Positions 17,750 to 27,530 of a stretch of DNA of 64,000 nt are shown here, one piece after another (positions within the stretch are counted from its first letter, which is position 1; the number at the start of each line of letters is the position of its first letter). The DNA is from DATACZ01 sp036258795 (GTDB taxonomy: Bacteria; Actinomycetota; CADDZG01; JAHWKV01). The position numbers were made by a program, and so were the translations under genes. Location: assembly GCA_036258795.1 (NCBI GenBank), contig DATACZ010000026.1, forward strand, positions 1 to 64,000. Reading direction: 5' to 3'. A model generated the notes under the pieces. That model was given only the letters and a program-made list of their open reading frames with translations. It was not told where the DNA came from and did no database searches.

Positions 17750-18659
17750 TGACCTGAGCCAACCTGCGAGCGTCGGAGGTGCCCTTCATCACTGTGTCCG
17801 TGACCAATGGCCTTACGCCGAGATAATTGATGCGGTCAGCGTCGGGTACATCCACTTCATCGATGACGAGCGTCCCGCAGAAGCTGCTGTAAAGCCAGGC
17901 CACGCCGAAGGCGCTCGTCTCAGCGCCCGCCACCGGCATGAGCTCGGCAGCAGGCCCCTTGAGGGCCCGCCCTCCAACAATCGGTGAGATACCGAAGACT
18001 GCCGGCCTCCGGGCTCGGAGAGCTTCCCTTATTCCGGGGACGGCGAGAATTGGGCCAATGCTGAGAAGGGGGTTGGAGGGGCATACGATGATCCGGTCGG
18101 CGACCGCGATGGCTTCAAGCACCCCCGCCGCCGGAGATGCCGAGTCTGCACCTTCGAAGCGGACTTCCGAAACTGGCTCCCGGTGTGAGAATCGAACGAA
18201 ATACTCCTGGAACGGCCGGTCGACTCCTCCTTCGGTGATCACCCGGGTTCTAACGGGCTGATCGCTCATGGGCAGAATCTGAGTCTCTACGCCCAGTGAG
18301 CGGCGTATACGGTCGGTTACCTGGGACAACGTAAAGCCCTCCATCAACAAAGTCGTCCTGGCAAGGTGCGTGCCGATATCCCTGTCGTACAGGGAAAACC
18401 AGGGATCGACCCCATACCGCGACATCTGGTCAAGAGCGTGGCTGGTGTCACCCCGTATTCCCCAACCCTTCAGCTCATCGACGACGCCTGCCAGGGTGTA
18501 GGTGAGGGTATCCAGGTCGGGGCTGACGTGGAGACCGTGGATGATCGCGTCGTCGCCGGTGTTCCCGATAACCGTGACGCTGGTCGGGTCGACGGCCTCC
18601 ACGAGGCCCTTCAGGAACTTGGCGGCTCCAACGCCACCGGCAAGGGTGGTGATCCGCAT
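17736..18659 (-). CDS. cofD: 2-phospho-L-lactate / phosphoenolpyruvyl transferase of F420 synthesis
   Basis: Transfers the phospholactate or phosphoenolpyruvate moiety to FO to make (dehydro-)F420-0. The 307-residue protein begins RITTLAGGVGAAKFLKGL, the CofD/FbiA opening. It continues with VIGNTGDD, SPDLDTLTY, a QPVRTRV segment and VCPSNPLLSIGPILAVPG, the family-typical substrate-binding loop. It faces away from fbiC; the 128 nt between them should contain both promoters. Confidence 0.94.
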   Translation of the reverse strand: MRITTLAGGVGAAKFLKGLVEAVDPTSVTVIGNTGDDAIIHGLHVSPDLDTLTYTLAGVVDELKGWGIRGDTSHALDQMSRYGVDPWFSLYDRDIGTHLARTTLLMEGFTLSQVTDRIRRSLGVETQILPMSDQPVRTRVITEGGVDRPFQEYFVRFSHREPVSEVRFEGADSASPAAGVLEAIAVADRIIVCPSNPLLSIGPILAVPGIREALRARRPAVFGISPIVGGRALKGPAAELMPVAGAETSAFGVAWLYSSFCGTLVIDEVDVPDADRINYLGVRPLVTDTVMKGTSDARRLAQVIVDA

Positions 18660-18787
18660 CAGGCAGTCATTCCCGGGCGAGGAGGGCGGTCATCAGATTG
18701 ATAGCTGTAACGGGATCCTTCAATAGGGCAGCTGCCTCCGGCATGGAGAGGTACCACGCTTCAAGGGAGGACAGTATCATCGGCGCC

Positions 18788-21166
18788 ATGGCGGCAATCG
18801 ATCGGTCCGAGGCTCTTGATTTAGCTCGAGAGCTTGAATCGGGAGCCAGCCCAGTACTCTTGAGGCGGGCGGCGGCCATAAGAGACCGCGAGTGGGGCAA
18901 CGTGATCACCTACTCCCCCAAAGTCTTCATACCCCTCACCAAGCTATGCCGGGACGTCTGCCATTACTGCACCTTCGCTCGCCCCCCCGCCGGCGGGGAG
19001 AGGGCTTACATGACCATGGACGAGGTGCTGGAGCTGGCGAAGAGCGCGGTGGCGGCCGGGTGTAAGGAGGCGCTGTTCACCCTCGGGGACAAGCCCGAGC
19101 TTCGCTATAAGAAGGCGGCGCGAGAGCTGGCTGAGATGGGGGTCTCCACCACGCTGGAGTACCTATCCCATGCGGCCGGGACGGTGATGGAGCGTACCGG
19201 CCTTCTTCCGCATCTCAATGCCGGAGTTATGACCGCCGGCGAGCTGGGCGCCTTGAGACAGAGCGCACCCTCGATGGGAATCATGCTGGAGTCCACCTCT
19301 CCGCGGTTAGCACAAAAAGGAGGGCCCCATTTTGGCTCTCCCGACAAGGATCCCGCGGTTCGACTTGAAACCATCGACGAGGCCGGTAGGCAGAGAATTC
19401 CCTTCACGACGGGGATCCTGATCGGAATAGGGGAGACGTTCCGGGAACAGGCGGAGTCGTTGCTAGAGATTCAGCGCTCCCACCTGGAGCACCGGCACAT
19501 CCAAGAAGTCATCATCCAAAACTTCAGGGCGAAGCCGGGAACCTTGATGCAGGCACACCCCGAGCCGGACCTGAGGGACATGGTTCGTACCATCGTGCTC
19601 GCCCGGCTCATCCTGGATCCGGAGATCAGCCTGCAGGCGCCTCCCAACCTGGCCGGCCTAGGTGCTCCTGCCTACGACGGGGATGACGTGACCCGGCCGA
19701 TGGAGCGCCTGGACGAGGAGCTGGCCGCCTACCTGGATGCGGGAATCAACGACTGGGGCGGCGTGTCGCCGGTCACTCCCGATCACGTGAACCCGGAAGC
19801 TCCTTGGCCTCAAATCGACCGCCTGAGGAGTGTGACCGAGTCCTGCGGCTTCATGCTGGCCCCCAGGCTGACGATTTACCCGAGATATGCGTTCAACCCT
19901 GATTGGGTGGCGCCCAAGGTTCGTCCTTACGTTCTGAAGCTGGCAGATTCCGCGGGCCTCTCTCGCGACCTAAGCTGGTTTCCTGGCGAGGCGGTCCACC
20001 CCCCGGACGTCATCGCCTTGCCGTTCTGGTGGTCCGGGCGTGAGTCGGTGAAGCCCAGGCCGGCGTTTGAGCGGGCGCTTGAAAAGGCTTCCACAGGGAA
20101 GGAGCTCGCCGAGGAAGAGATCGCCCTTCTGTTTTCCGCGAGAGGGCCCGAGATGACCGCTCTCACGCATGCGGCGGATCAGCTGCGCCGTGATACGAAC
20201 GGCGAGACGGTCACCTTCGTTATCAACCGCAACATCAACTACACGAACATGTGCTACTTCAAGTGCGGGTTCTGTGCGTTCAGCAAAGGCCCGCGGTCTC
20301 TCAATCTGCGCGGAGACCCGTACCTGCTGGATCTGGAGGAGATTGCTCGGCGCACCGTTGAGGCCCACAACGCCGGGGCAACTGAGGTGTGCCTCCAGGG
20401 AGGCATCCACCCATCGTTTACCGGTGACTTTTACTTGAGCGTGCTCCGAGTCATAAAGGAGGCGGTGCCGGAGATCCACGTTCATGCCTTCAGCCCTCTG
20501 GAGGTGTGGCAGGGAGCGGCGACCAAGGGGATGGAAATCCGTGACTTTCTCTGGCAGCTGAAGGACAACGGACTCAGCACACTTCCGGGAACGGCGGCTG
20601 AGGTCCTGGACGACACCGTAAGGGCGGTGATCTGCCCCGACAAGATCAACACCGCTCAATGGTCACTGGTTGCCACCACAGCTCACTCCCTGGGACTCAG
20701 GATGACCACTACGATCATGTTCGGCCATGCGGACTCGTACCTGTCTTGGGCGCGTCATCTCGTGGTCCTCAGAGAGATACAGAAGCGCACCGGTGGGTTC
20801 ACCGAATTTGTCCCGCTCCCGTTCGTTCACATGGCCGCCCCGCTCTATCTGAAGGGAAAGGCGCGAAGAGGGCCCACCTTTGAGGAGGCGATAAAGATGC
20901 ACTCCGTTGCCAGGCTGGCGCTTCATCCCTGGATCACCAACATCCAGGCATCATGGGTCAAGATGGGTCCAGAGGGAGCGCAGGCGGCTCTCCAGGCCGG
21001 GTGCAACGATCTGGGGGGGACCCTGATGAATGAGATCATCTCCCGCTCTGCCGGCGCTTCCCATGGACAGGAGCTGGGCCCGGAGGAGATGAAGAGATTG
21101 GCCGGTGAGCTGGGCAGGCCATGGGCTCGGCGGAGCACCGTGTACGAGATTCTGCAGACTGCCTAA
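18788..21166 (+). CDS. fbiC: FO synthase, CofG-CofH fusion
   Basis: Makes the deazaflavin FO from tyrosine and 5-amino-6-ribitylaminouracil. About 792 residues hold two radical-SAM modules. The CofG half has CRDVCHYC (Cys54, 58, 61); the CofH half has CYFKCGFC (Cys489, 493, 496). Family segments ETLEY-type and GGIHPSF with AFSPLEV are present in the second half. The frame is open to 18698, and ATG 18743 is an alternative start; a strong AGGGAGGA sits at 18761-18768, too far from 18788 for an ideal ribosome-binding site, so the start is uncertain. This one-chain form is typical of actinobacteria. Confidence 0.94.
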   Translation: MAAIDRSEALDLARELESGASPVLLRRAAAIRDREWGNVITYSPKVFIPLTKLCRDVCHYCTFARPPAGGERAYMTMDEVLELAKSAVAAGCKEALFTLGDKPELRYKKAARELAEMGVSTTLEYLSHAAGTVMERTGLLPHLNAGVMTAGELGALRQSAPSMGIMLESTSPRLAQKGGPHFGSPDKDPAVRLETIDEAGRQRIPFTTGILIGIGETFREQAESLLEIQRSHLEHRHIQEVIIQNFRAKPGTLMQAHPEPDLRDMVRTIVLARLILDPEISLQAPPNLAGLGAPAYDGDDVTRPMERLDEELAAYLDAGINDWGGVSPVTPDHVNPEAPWPQIDRLRSVTESCGFMLAPRLTIYPRYAFNPDWVAPKVRPYVLKLADSAGLSRDLSWFPGEAVHPPDVIALPFWWSGRESVKPRPAFERALEKASTGKELAEEEIALLFSARGPEMTALTHAADQLRRDTNGETVTFVINRNINYTNMCYFKCGFCAFSKGPRSLNLRGDPYLLDLEEIARRTVEAHNAGATEVCLQGGIHPSFTGDFYLSVLRVIKEAVPEIHVHAFSPLEVWQGAATKGMEIRDFLWQLKDNGLSTLPGTAAEVLDDTVRAVICPDKINTAQWSLVATTAHSLGLRMTTTIMFGHADSYLSWARHLVVLREIQKRTGGFTEFVPLPFVHMAAPLYLKGKARRGPTFEEAIKMHSVARLALHPWITNIQASWVKMGPEGAQAALQAGCNDLGGTLMNEIISRSAGASHGQELGPEEMKRLAGELGRPWARRSTVYEILQTA

Positions 21167-21226
21167 AGCTCCCCACGGCAGGCAACAATCCAGCCTGAAG
21201 GGCAGAACGGGTCTACCATTGTTGTC

Positions 21227-22882
21227 GTGGAACAAGACGCTGGCGGACTCCCTTCGGATGCGAGCTCCGAGCCGGACCCCCTGGGCGACGACGTAAAGGA
21301 TCAAGTCCCTGCCAGCGGACAGGGGCTATCCGACTCCTCCCCCAGGCCGGTCGAGCCGCCTCCTGCCCCTCCGCGTCCGGCTGATAGCACGCCGGAACAA
21401 TCTCAGGTGACCAACCTCCGGCCCATAGGCCCCGATCCGGCCCCTTCCCGGACCGGCGACTTATCCCGGGTGTTGGACCCTAGGCAAGGATTTAGGCAAA
21501 GGCCGGCCCCGGGCGGACGGCCGGATTACACGGACCGTATCGACTCCCTGCTGGCGTCGGCCCTTCAGGAGCAGTCTCGCGAGAAGCGCTTCCTCATGGA
21601 GACCGTCTACGGCGCGAAGTCGGCATTGGTCAAGGCTCAGGAGGAGCTCACCGCAATCAGGGAGCTGGTTGCCGCTCGCGACAAGGAGCTAATTGGCCTG
21701 CTCGAGTCACGGCTGCCCGGAGTTGAGACCGACCACCTGACGGGCAGGGTGGAGGCGATCGAGCGCTTGGTTGGCCAAACCGATCAGTCGCTGGTACACA
21801 CGCTGGAATCCCGCCTGGAAGAGGTAGATAGCCAGGACGTCAACAAAAGGATCGATGCCGTCAACGGGCGAATCGATGCCATCGAGGAAGCCATCATTGA
21901 GCTGGCGGACAGGGTTAGCCAGGTGCCTCAGACGTTCAGGAACGACCTCGAAGCGTCCTCCGTCGCCCTCAGTGATCGCATGAGCGAGGAAGCGGCGGAG
22001 GTAATCAACAACGTGCGAAGCATTTCAGATGCCTTTATGGCCGATCTGAGAGAGGACGCCGTGGAGATGGTCCGGACGCTTCGCCTCCTTTCCGAGACGG
22101 TTGTAGAGGATGTCAAGCGTGCGCTGGAGGCATCCAGAAAACAGACGCTGAATGCCCTTCAGCTCTCGCGCAAGCAAAGCGTCGATTTGATGAAGTCGGT
22201 GGCGGGCAACGTCAACGAAACCACCAAGATCACCGCGGAGGCTCTCGCCGAGCATCTAACCTCCTATCTATCCCAGAGGGAGGAAAGGATCGCCAGGGCG
22301 CGCGATCAGGTGCTTGTGGATCTGGTCCGGGAGCTGGGGGGGAACCTGAAGCGGCGCGACCGGCGAAAGCTCGGTCAGGCCGTCAGCGAATCACAGGACA
22401 ACCCGGGAGGTGGCTCACAGCTAGCCTCCAGCACCACTCCAGCTCCGAGCTGGCAGCCTTTTCGGTCTCCTCCACCCATGTCGATGGCAGACCCCAACAG
22501 TGTCCTCGCCGCCAGCGATCCTCGAACCGGACTGAGCCAGTCGGGCCCAGTTTCCGCGGCCCGGATGATCGCAGAGCCGTTGGACGATTTCGAGGAAGAT
22601 ATGAACGAGTACCTTCGGGTCCCTCCTCCCGGTGCGCCATCGGACTCTGAACCAGGAAAACCAAAGCGAGACCGCGCTCCGGAAAGCCGGAAGCGGAGCG
22701 GGGACAATCCACCGGCTGGGTCTACTCCCGCCCGGGGACGTGCGTCGACCAAAACCAAGAAAGCTGCACCGGACGAGGAGCAGGGCTCCTCGAGGAGGGC
22801 GGCAAACCCGAGAGGCGGATCGACCGGCACATCCGGCAAGTCAATGAGATACCGGGGGCGGAGCGCAGTCTCCGGAGAGTAG
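21227..22882 (+). CDS. Large coiled-coil protein with disordered ends, unknown function
   Basis: A soluble 551-residue protein with three zones. Residues 1-110 are Pro/Ser/Asp-rich and probably disordered. Residues about 110-380 are long amphipathic helices in which units such as RIDAVNGRIDAIEEAI and QTLNALQLSRKQS recur, suggesting an extended coiled coil. Residues 380-551 are again low complexity, becoming basic (KTKKAAPDEE, RRAANPRG). No catalytic motif, signal peptide or TM helix is visible. GTG 21227 follows fbiC by 60 nt and the giant glycosyltransferase gene starts 71 nt later, so it may belong with cell-envelope or polar-growth functions (DivIVA-like scaffolds), but that is a guess. 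Confidence 0.7.
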   Translation: MEQDAGGLPSDASSEPDPLGDDVKDQVPASGQGLSDSSPRPVEPPPAPPRPADSTPEQSQVTNLRPIGPDPAPSRTGDLSRVLDPRQGFRQRPAPGGRPDYTDRIDSLLASALQEQSREKRFLMETVYGAKSALVKAQEELTAIRELVAARDKELIGLLESRLPGVETDHLTGRVEAIERLVGQTDQSLVHTLESRLEEVDSQDVNKRIDAVNGRIDAIEEAIIELADRVSQVPQTFRNDLEASSVALSDRMSEEAAEVINNVRSISDAFMADLREDAVEMVRTLRLLSETVVEDVKRALEASRKQTLNALQLSRKQSVDLMKSVAGNVNETTKITAEALAEHLTSYLSQREERIARARDQVLVDLVRELGGNLKRRDRRKLGQAVSESQDNPGGGSQLASSTTPAPSWQPFRSPPPMSMADPNSVLAASDPRTGLSQSGPVSAARMIAEPLDDFEEDMNEYLRVPPPGAPSDSEPGKPKRDRAPESRKRSGDNPPAGSTPARGRASTKTKKAAPDEEQGSSRRAANPRGGSTGTSGKSMRYRGRSAVSGE

Positions 22883-22953
22883 TACAGGAGGGCCGGAGCC
22901 TATAATCCGGCATTGCGAATTCCCTCCTTCCGCAGTTGCGACACTCGGCCTAA

Positions 22954-25900
22954 ATGGATGAACTGAGTTTTCACGTACAGCCGCGTCTGGTCGTGGTTCT
23001 GGTTACTCATAACGGCGGCCCCTGGCTGCGGCGATGCCTGGCATCGATTGCGCGCCAGACTTACTCTAACTTCGACGTAATCGTGGTAGACAGCGGCTCC
23101 GAGACGCCCGCGGCGGCAGTGGTGGGAAGGATCCTTCCGGACGCCGAGTTCATCTGGGTTGAGCGGAACCTGGGATTTGGAACGGCGTGCAACTACGCCC
23201 TGGGCTCTTCCACAAAAACGCCGTCGGCAGAGTACTTCCTCTTCCTCCACGACGACACACAGCTGGACCCCGAGGCGATCAGCGCTCTGGTGTCGGCGGC
23301 GGTGAAGACCGGCTCCGGAATAGTCGGTGGCAAGGGACTCGACTGGGATTACCCAGAGGTTCTCGTGGAGGTCGGAATGTCGGCGAACCAGTTCTGCTTC
23401 CCGTACTCGCCGTTGGAGGAGGGCGAAATAGACCAGGGGCAGCATGAGGGACTCAGGGAGACGCTGTTCGTAAGCAACTCGTGCATGCTCGTGTCTCGGG
23501 GAATGGCCATGAGGTGCGGCCTATGGGACGGCGCCTACTTTGCCTTCGGGGAAGACCTCGATCTCTGCATCCGCTGCCGTGTGGTGGGCTTCAAGGTCAT
23601 GGTCGAGCCCGCCGCCCGCTTTTTACACGCGCGTGCTCTGACCAATGGCGCTCGCCGAGCTGCGGGAGTCGGGCCGGCGACCGTTCTAAAGCGCCGGAAC
23701 CAGCTGAGAACAATCGCGAAAAACTTCCACCTGTACCGAACGCTCCCGCTGCTTGTGGCCTTCTTCATGGCCGGAACGCTCAGGACGCTGTTGGTTGCCG
23801 CCTCTCGCCGGTTCGACGAGGTTTCCGTTTACCCTCGGGCGTTCGGCGCCTTCCTGGGTTCCTTGCCCGACGTTGTCCGGCGAAGGCGGGCCGTACAGAA
23901 GCGTAGGACCGTCCCGGATCGAAGAATCAGGCGGCTAATGGTCCGAGAGACCCACCTCGGTCGGTTGCAGTTGGAGAGGTTGATCGGCGGCCTTGAACGC
24001 GGGACTTTGGCATTCGGGGCGAAGACGTTGTCGCAGCTTTCTTTTTCCTCGATGAGGATGGCGCTCTCAGGTTGGGTACGGAAGCCAGCTTCGCTGTCAC
24101 TCCTTCTGATCATCGTGCTGCTCATCGTGGCTCTGAGGAATGTCCTGTTCGGGCCGGCCATTGCATCAGGATCTCTTTGGCCCTTTCCCGCATCCGGCAA
24201 TAGGCTGCTCGGCGACTACCTGTCTCAGTGGCGCGATGTTCGCCTGGGAACAGAATCTGCGGCTCCGGTCGCCCTTCCGATCTTGTGGGCGGTGAACGTC
24301 ATCAGCTTGGGCAAGGCCGTGCTGGCCCAAAAACTGCTCGTCGTTCTGGCAATCGCAATGGGCTTGTGGGGAATGAGCAGGCTGGTCAAGCACACCACCC
24401 CTAGCGTGCCGGCTCGAGTGCTTGCTGTTGGGGTTTACGCTCTGGGGCCGGTCGTGCACTCAATGGTTTCCAACGGCGACATGGCCGCTTTGGGCCTCTA
24501 CGCCGGCTTGCCCTTTATCCTCGACCTGGCTCTCAGGACTCTCGGATCCGAAGAGTCTCCAAGACCCGGAACACCTTTCAACCCGGACTTGCTGGCGCGA
24601 GACTCTGCCAGGCTGTCTTTGATCTGTCTGCCCGTGGTTGCTCTGGGCCCCTCCAACCTTGTTGCGCTATTCGTCCTGTTTTCCCTTATCGGCCTCTATG
24701 CCCTGGTTGTGGGTCGCTGGACCGACCAGGTCATCGTGCGGTTTGCGTACCTAATGCTCAGCCTGGGTCTGGTGGTGCTCGCCCTCCTTCCCTGGTCCCT
24801 CGAGGGCCTTCGTTCCAGTGGCCCGATCCTGAGCCCCCTGTTTTCGGGAAGGGGGGGCACTCTCCAAGCTCTATGGGCGGGGCGTGGCTTTGAGCAGATG
24901 TTGCTCGTGAATCTGGATGGGCGCCTGGGTGCTCTTGTTGCGCTGGGCGTGGCATTTGGAGCCCTGGCCCTGGCGGGTCCTCGCCGGCGGCTGGAGTCCC
25001 GAATGCTGGCTACTGCCTGGATAGGTTTTGCCTTAATTGGCGGCCTTGCCGGGAAGGGCTTGATCTCCCCTCCCGTTTTCTCGTCGACAGCATGGCTGGT
25101 GGTCCCCTTTGTGATCGTGGCGGCCCTGAGCGGCCATGTCGTGGCCGGCGCGGAGGAGGAGTTGCCGAAGCACTCGTTTGGGTGGCGGCACAACGTGGCC
25201 ATCCCGGTGGTGGGCCTATTGATTGCCGGTGGAGTGCTTCTTGGGTGGGCGCCGTCGATCCTTAGTTGGGACCGTCCCAAGTCGACCTTCGCAGCAAGTA
25301 CCGATGAGTTCAGCGGCTCGATCTCATCGTTTCTGACCACCACGGCCGAAGAGGTGGGTGACTTCCGAGTGTTGTGGCTGGGAAAGCGTTGGGTTGAACC
25401 GGTGCGCTCGGGCCTGCGCCCGATGGGCGACATCGATTACTTCCTTACGGGTCCACAGGGCCTCAACCATCTTTACGCGCACGAACCGCCTCCGGCTGAG
25501 GGAGAAAGGCGATTGGAGGTCGCCCTGGATGCCCTGATAGACCGCAAACTTCACCTTGCCGGGCACCTCCTCGCGCCGGCAAACATCCGGTTCATCATCG
25601 TAGATCCACAGGATCTGCCGGCAATCTCGGCGCTTAGGCGGCAACGGGACATCGTTCTCGAGCAGCAGCTGAGCGGAGTGGCGGTATTCCGCAATTTGCG
25701 TTGGCTGCCAAGAGCCGTGCTGGCCCCCGTCAGCCTGGCGTCGCAGCTCACGGAGGGTACTCCCAACGAAAGGGCCCTTATGCTTGTGGAGTGGTCCGGG
25801 GGGTGGCGAATTCCACGCCGGTCTACGAGCAGCTTCTCGGGCGAGCTCCCGCGAACCCGTCACTCTCAGATCCTGGTTGGCGAGAACTTCAACGCCTCAT

Positions 25901-26118
25901 GGCGGGCATGGGTCGGAGACCGCCGCCTTTCCCATACTCAGGCCTTCGGCTGGGCCAATCGGTTCGAGCTTCATCCGGAGGCCCAAGGCGAGGTGACTGT
26001 GGCCTTTGGGAGGCGTTGGCTGCGCTTTTTCTGGCTGGCCGTTCAAGCACTGATCGTTTTTGGACTGGTGGCAGTGGCCCGTTCGCCTGAGCCCGGATCA
26101 GCCCCCGGCCGGCAATGA
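22954..26118 (+). CDS. GT2 glycosyltransferase fused to a large membrane domain
   Basis: A 1054-residue protein. Residues about 10-270 are a GT-A family 2 domain: VVLVTHNGGPWLRRCLASI, HDDTQLDPEA (the metal-binding DxD-type element as HDDT) and GEDLDLCIR. From about 270 to 860 there are more than ten TM helices, then a soluble C-terminal domain (about 800-1030) and a final TM helix. This architecture, followed by a DUF5719 gene and near whiB2/fbiA/manB, recurs in actinobacteria. It probably moves a sugar to an extracytoplasmic lipid-linked glycan. It overlaps the next gene by 4 nt (ATGA). Confidence 0.85.
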   Translation: MDELSFHVQPRLVVVLVTHNGGPWLRRCLASIARQTYSNFDVIVVDSGSETPAAAVVGRILPDAEFIWVERNLGFGTACNYALGSSTKTPSAEYFLFLHDDTQLDPEAISALVSAAVKTGSGIVGGKGLDWDYPEVLVEVGMSANQFCFPYSPLEEGEIDQGQHEGLRETLFVSNSCMLVSRGMAMRCGLWDGAYFAFGEDLDLCIRCRVVGFKVMVEPAARFLHARALTNGARRAAGVGPATVLKRRNQLRTIAKNFHLYRTLPLLVAFFMAGTLRTLLVAASRRFDEVSVYPRAFGAFLGSLPDVVRRRRAVQKRRTVPDRRIRRLMVRETHLGRLQLERLIGGLERGTLAFGAKTLSQLSFSSMRMALSGWVRKPASLSLLLIIVLLIVALRNVLFGPAIASGSLWPFPASGNRLLGDYLSQWRDVRLGTESAAPVALPILWAVNVISLGKAVLAQKLLVVLAIAMGLWGMSRLVKHTTPSVPARVLAVGVYALGPVVHSMVSNGDMAALGLYAGLPFILDLALRTLGSEESPRPGTPFNPDLLARDSARLSLICLPVVALGPSNLVALFVLFSLIGLYALVVGRWTDQVIVRFAYLMLSLGLVVLALLPWSLEGLRSSGPILSPLFSGRGGTLQALWAGRGFEQMLLVNLDGRLGALVALGVAFGALALAGPRRRLESRMLATAWIGFALIGGLAGKGLISPPVFSSTAWLVVPFVIVAALSGHVVAGAEEELPKHSFGWRHNVAIPVVGLLIAGGVLLGWAPSILSWDRPKSTFAASTDEFSGSISSFLTTTAEEVGDFRVLWLGKRWVEPVRSGLRPMGDIDYFLTGPQGLNHLYAHEPPPAEGERRLEVALDALIDRKLHLAGHLLAPANIRFIIVDPQDLPAISALRRQRDIVLEQQLSGVAVFRNLRWLPRAVLAPVSLASQLTEGTPNERALMLVEWSGGWRIPRRSTSSFSGELPRTRHSQILVGENFNASWRAWVGDRRLSHTQAFGWANRFELHPEAQGEVTVAFGRRWLRFFWLAVQALIVFGLVAVARSPEPGSAPGRQ

Positions 26119-27521
26119 GACCCCAGGAGGTGGCCTTCGTAGGCCTGTTCGTTGTTTTGCTCGGAGCGGTCCTGTTTCTCGACCGCGTCGTTCCGGACCA
26201 CCGCAGCTCAACCAAGACTGATGAGGCAGGAGCCTTCGTATCGACCGGGTGGTACTGCCCGGCGCCGAATGGCGAGGACCTGGAGGCGCTGATGTCTACG
26301 GCCAATCTGGGGCGCTCCCCGCTGGCGGTCCGGCAATTGTCCGTGGGGGAAAAGAAAGAGTCCGACTTTGCGCAGGCACGGGTGGAAGCGCTTCACCGAC
26401 GCTCCATTCCGCTAAGGCAGTTCAACATACCGAATGCGGTTGGGGTGACCGACGCCTTTGGTGAGAACAGTACAGCTGCTCTCACCGTTCGCGGCCGAGG
26501 TAAGGGATTTGCATCTTCCGAATGCTCGCCGCAGCCGTGGGACAGGTGGTACTTCGCCTCGGCTTCCACAGTTCGGGGTGAGGACCACTATCTCCTGGTT
26601 GCCAACCCTTTCCGAGAGGAGGCGGTGGTGAAGGTTCGGCTACTGATGCCGGATAAAGATGTCGTCCCGGCTCGTCTCAAGGATCTGGTCATCCCTACGC
26701 TCTCCCAAACCGCGGTTTATCTTCCCGACTACTACGTGGAGAACCCGAGCTTCGGGGTGGAGCTAACCGCCACCACCGGAAGGGTCATCGTCTCCCGATA
26801 TTCAGCGGTCAACAGGGGAGGGGTCAGGGGCCTCTCCTTGGATCTGGGGGTTCGCGAACCCGCCGCCAACTGGCACTTCGCCGGTGGTGAGGTTCCCCAA
26901 AACGGGGAGGAAGAGTTAATTCTGGTTAACCCGGGCGACCGTGAAGCCCTTGTAGAGATCACTTTTCCCACCGACTCGGATCAGGTTGCTCCGCAAGACC
27001 TGAGCGAACTGCCGGTGGAAGGAGGAAGGCAGGTAACGGTGGACGTGTCGGACCACCTTCCGAGGGGGACCAAACACGGGGTGGTGGTCACCTCGAGCAA
27101 CTCCGTCCCGCTGGTGGTGGAGAGACGAATCACCGCGCCGGTTGAAGGTGGGCGAGGCATAGACATGGTGTTCGGAGTCCCTCGTGCATCTCAGCGCTGG
27201 GTGGTGCCGGTAGGTTCGGATGTGGGTGGCTTCTCCTCCTTGGCGATTACCAATCCGGGAGGAGGCGAGGCCACGGTGCGGGTTAGTCTCATCAGCGATG
27301 ATGGCCCGGCTCGACCACCTGAGCTGGCCGCGTTGACCGTTGAGGCCGGGCGTCGAGAGACTGTAGACCTGACCAATCTCCTGAGACGAGAGATGGCGAC
27401 TGCAGTAGTCGAGGCTACCAACGGCGCCATTGCAGTCGAGAGTCAGGCGGTGTTAGGAGACCCCTACTCGGACTTCGCCTTCACCGCCGGAGAGCCGGTT
27501 GCTGTTGGTGGACGGCCATAG
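26115..27521 (+). CDS. DUF5719-like extracytoplasmic protein
   Basis: A 468-residue protein with an N-terminal TM anchor (about 7-24) and a long beta-rich exported part. Several blocks repeat the pattern of an aromatic W followed by ANPFREEAVVKVRLLM-like, LVNPGDREALVEITF-like and ITNPGGGEATVRVSLI-like strands. These three or four internal repeats suggest tandem Ig-like domains. Start ATG 26115 overlaps the giant glycosyltransferase stop, so the two are coupled and probably work together at the outer face of the membrane. The molecular role is unknown. Confidence 0.78.
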   Translation: MRPQEVAFVGLFVVLLGAVLFLDRVVPDHRSSTKTDEAGAFVSTGWYCPAPNGEDLEALMSTANLGRSPLAVRQLSVGEKKESDFAQARVEALHRRSIPLRQFNIPNAVGVTDAFGENSTAALTVRGRGKGFASSECSPQPWDRWYFASASTVRGEDHYLLVANPFREEAVVKVRLLMPDKDVVPARLKDLVIPTLSQTAVYLPDYYVENPSFGVELTATTGRVIVSRYSAVNRGGVRGLSLDLGVREPAANWHFAGGEVPQNGEEELILVNPGDREALVEITFPTDSDQVAPQDLSELPVEGGRQVTVDVSDHLPRGTKHGVVVTSSNSVPLVVERRITAPVEGGRGIDMVFGVPRASQRWVVPVGSDVGGFSSLAITNPGGGEATVRVSLISDDGPARPPELAALTVEAGRRETVDLTNLLRREMATAVVEATNGAIAVESQAVLGDPYSDFAFTAGEPVAVGGRP

Positions 27522-27530
27522 CCATTTCGA

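Noticed and set aside
19970..20659. Minus-strand open frame of 229 residues
   Set aside because: It is antisense to the FbiC radical-SAM domain, where codon bias of GC-rich genes keeps several frames open.
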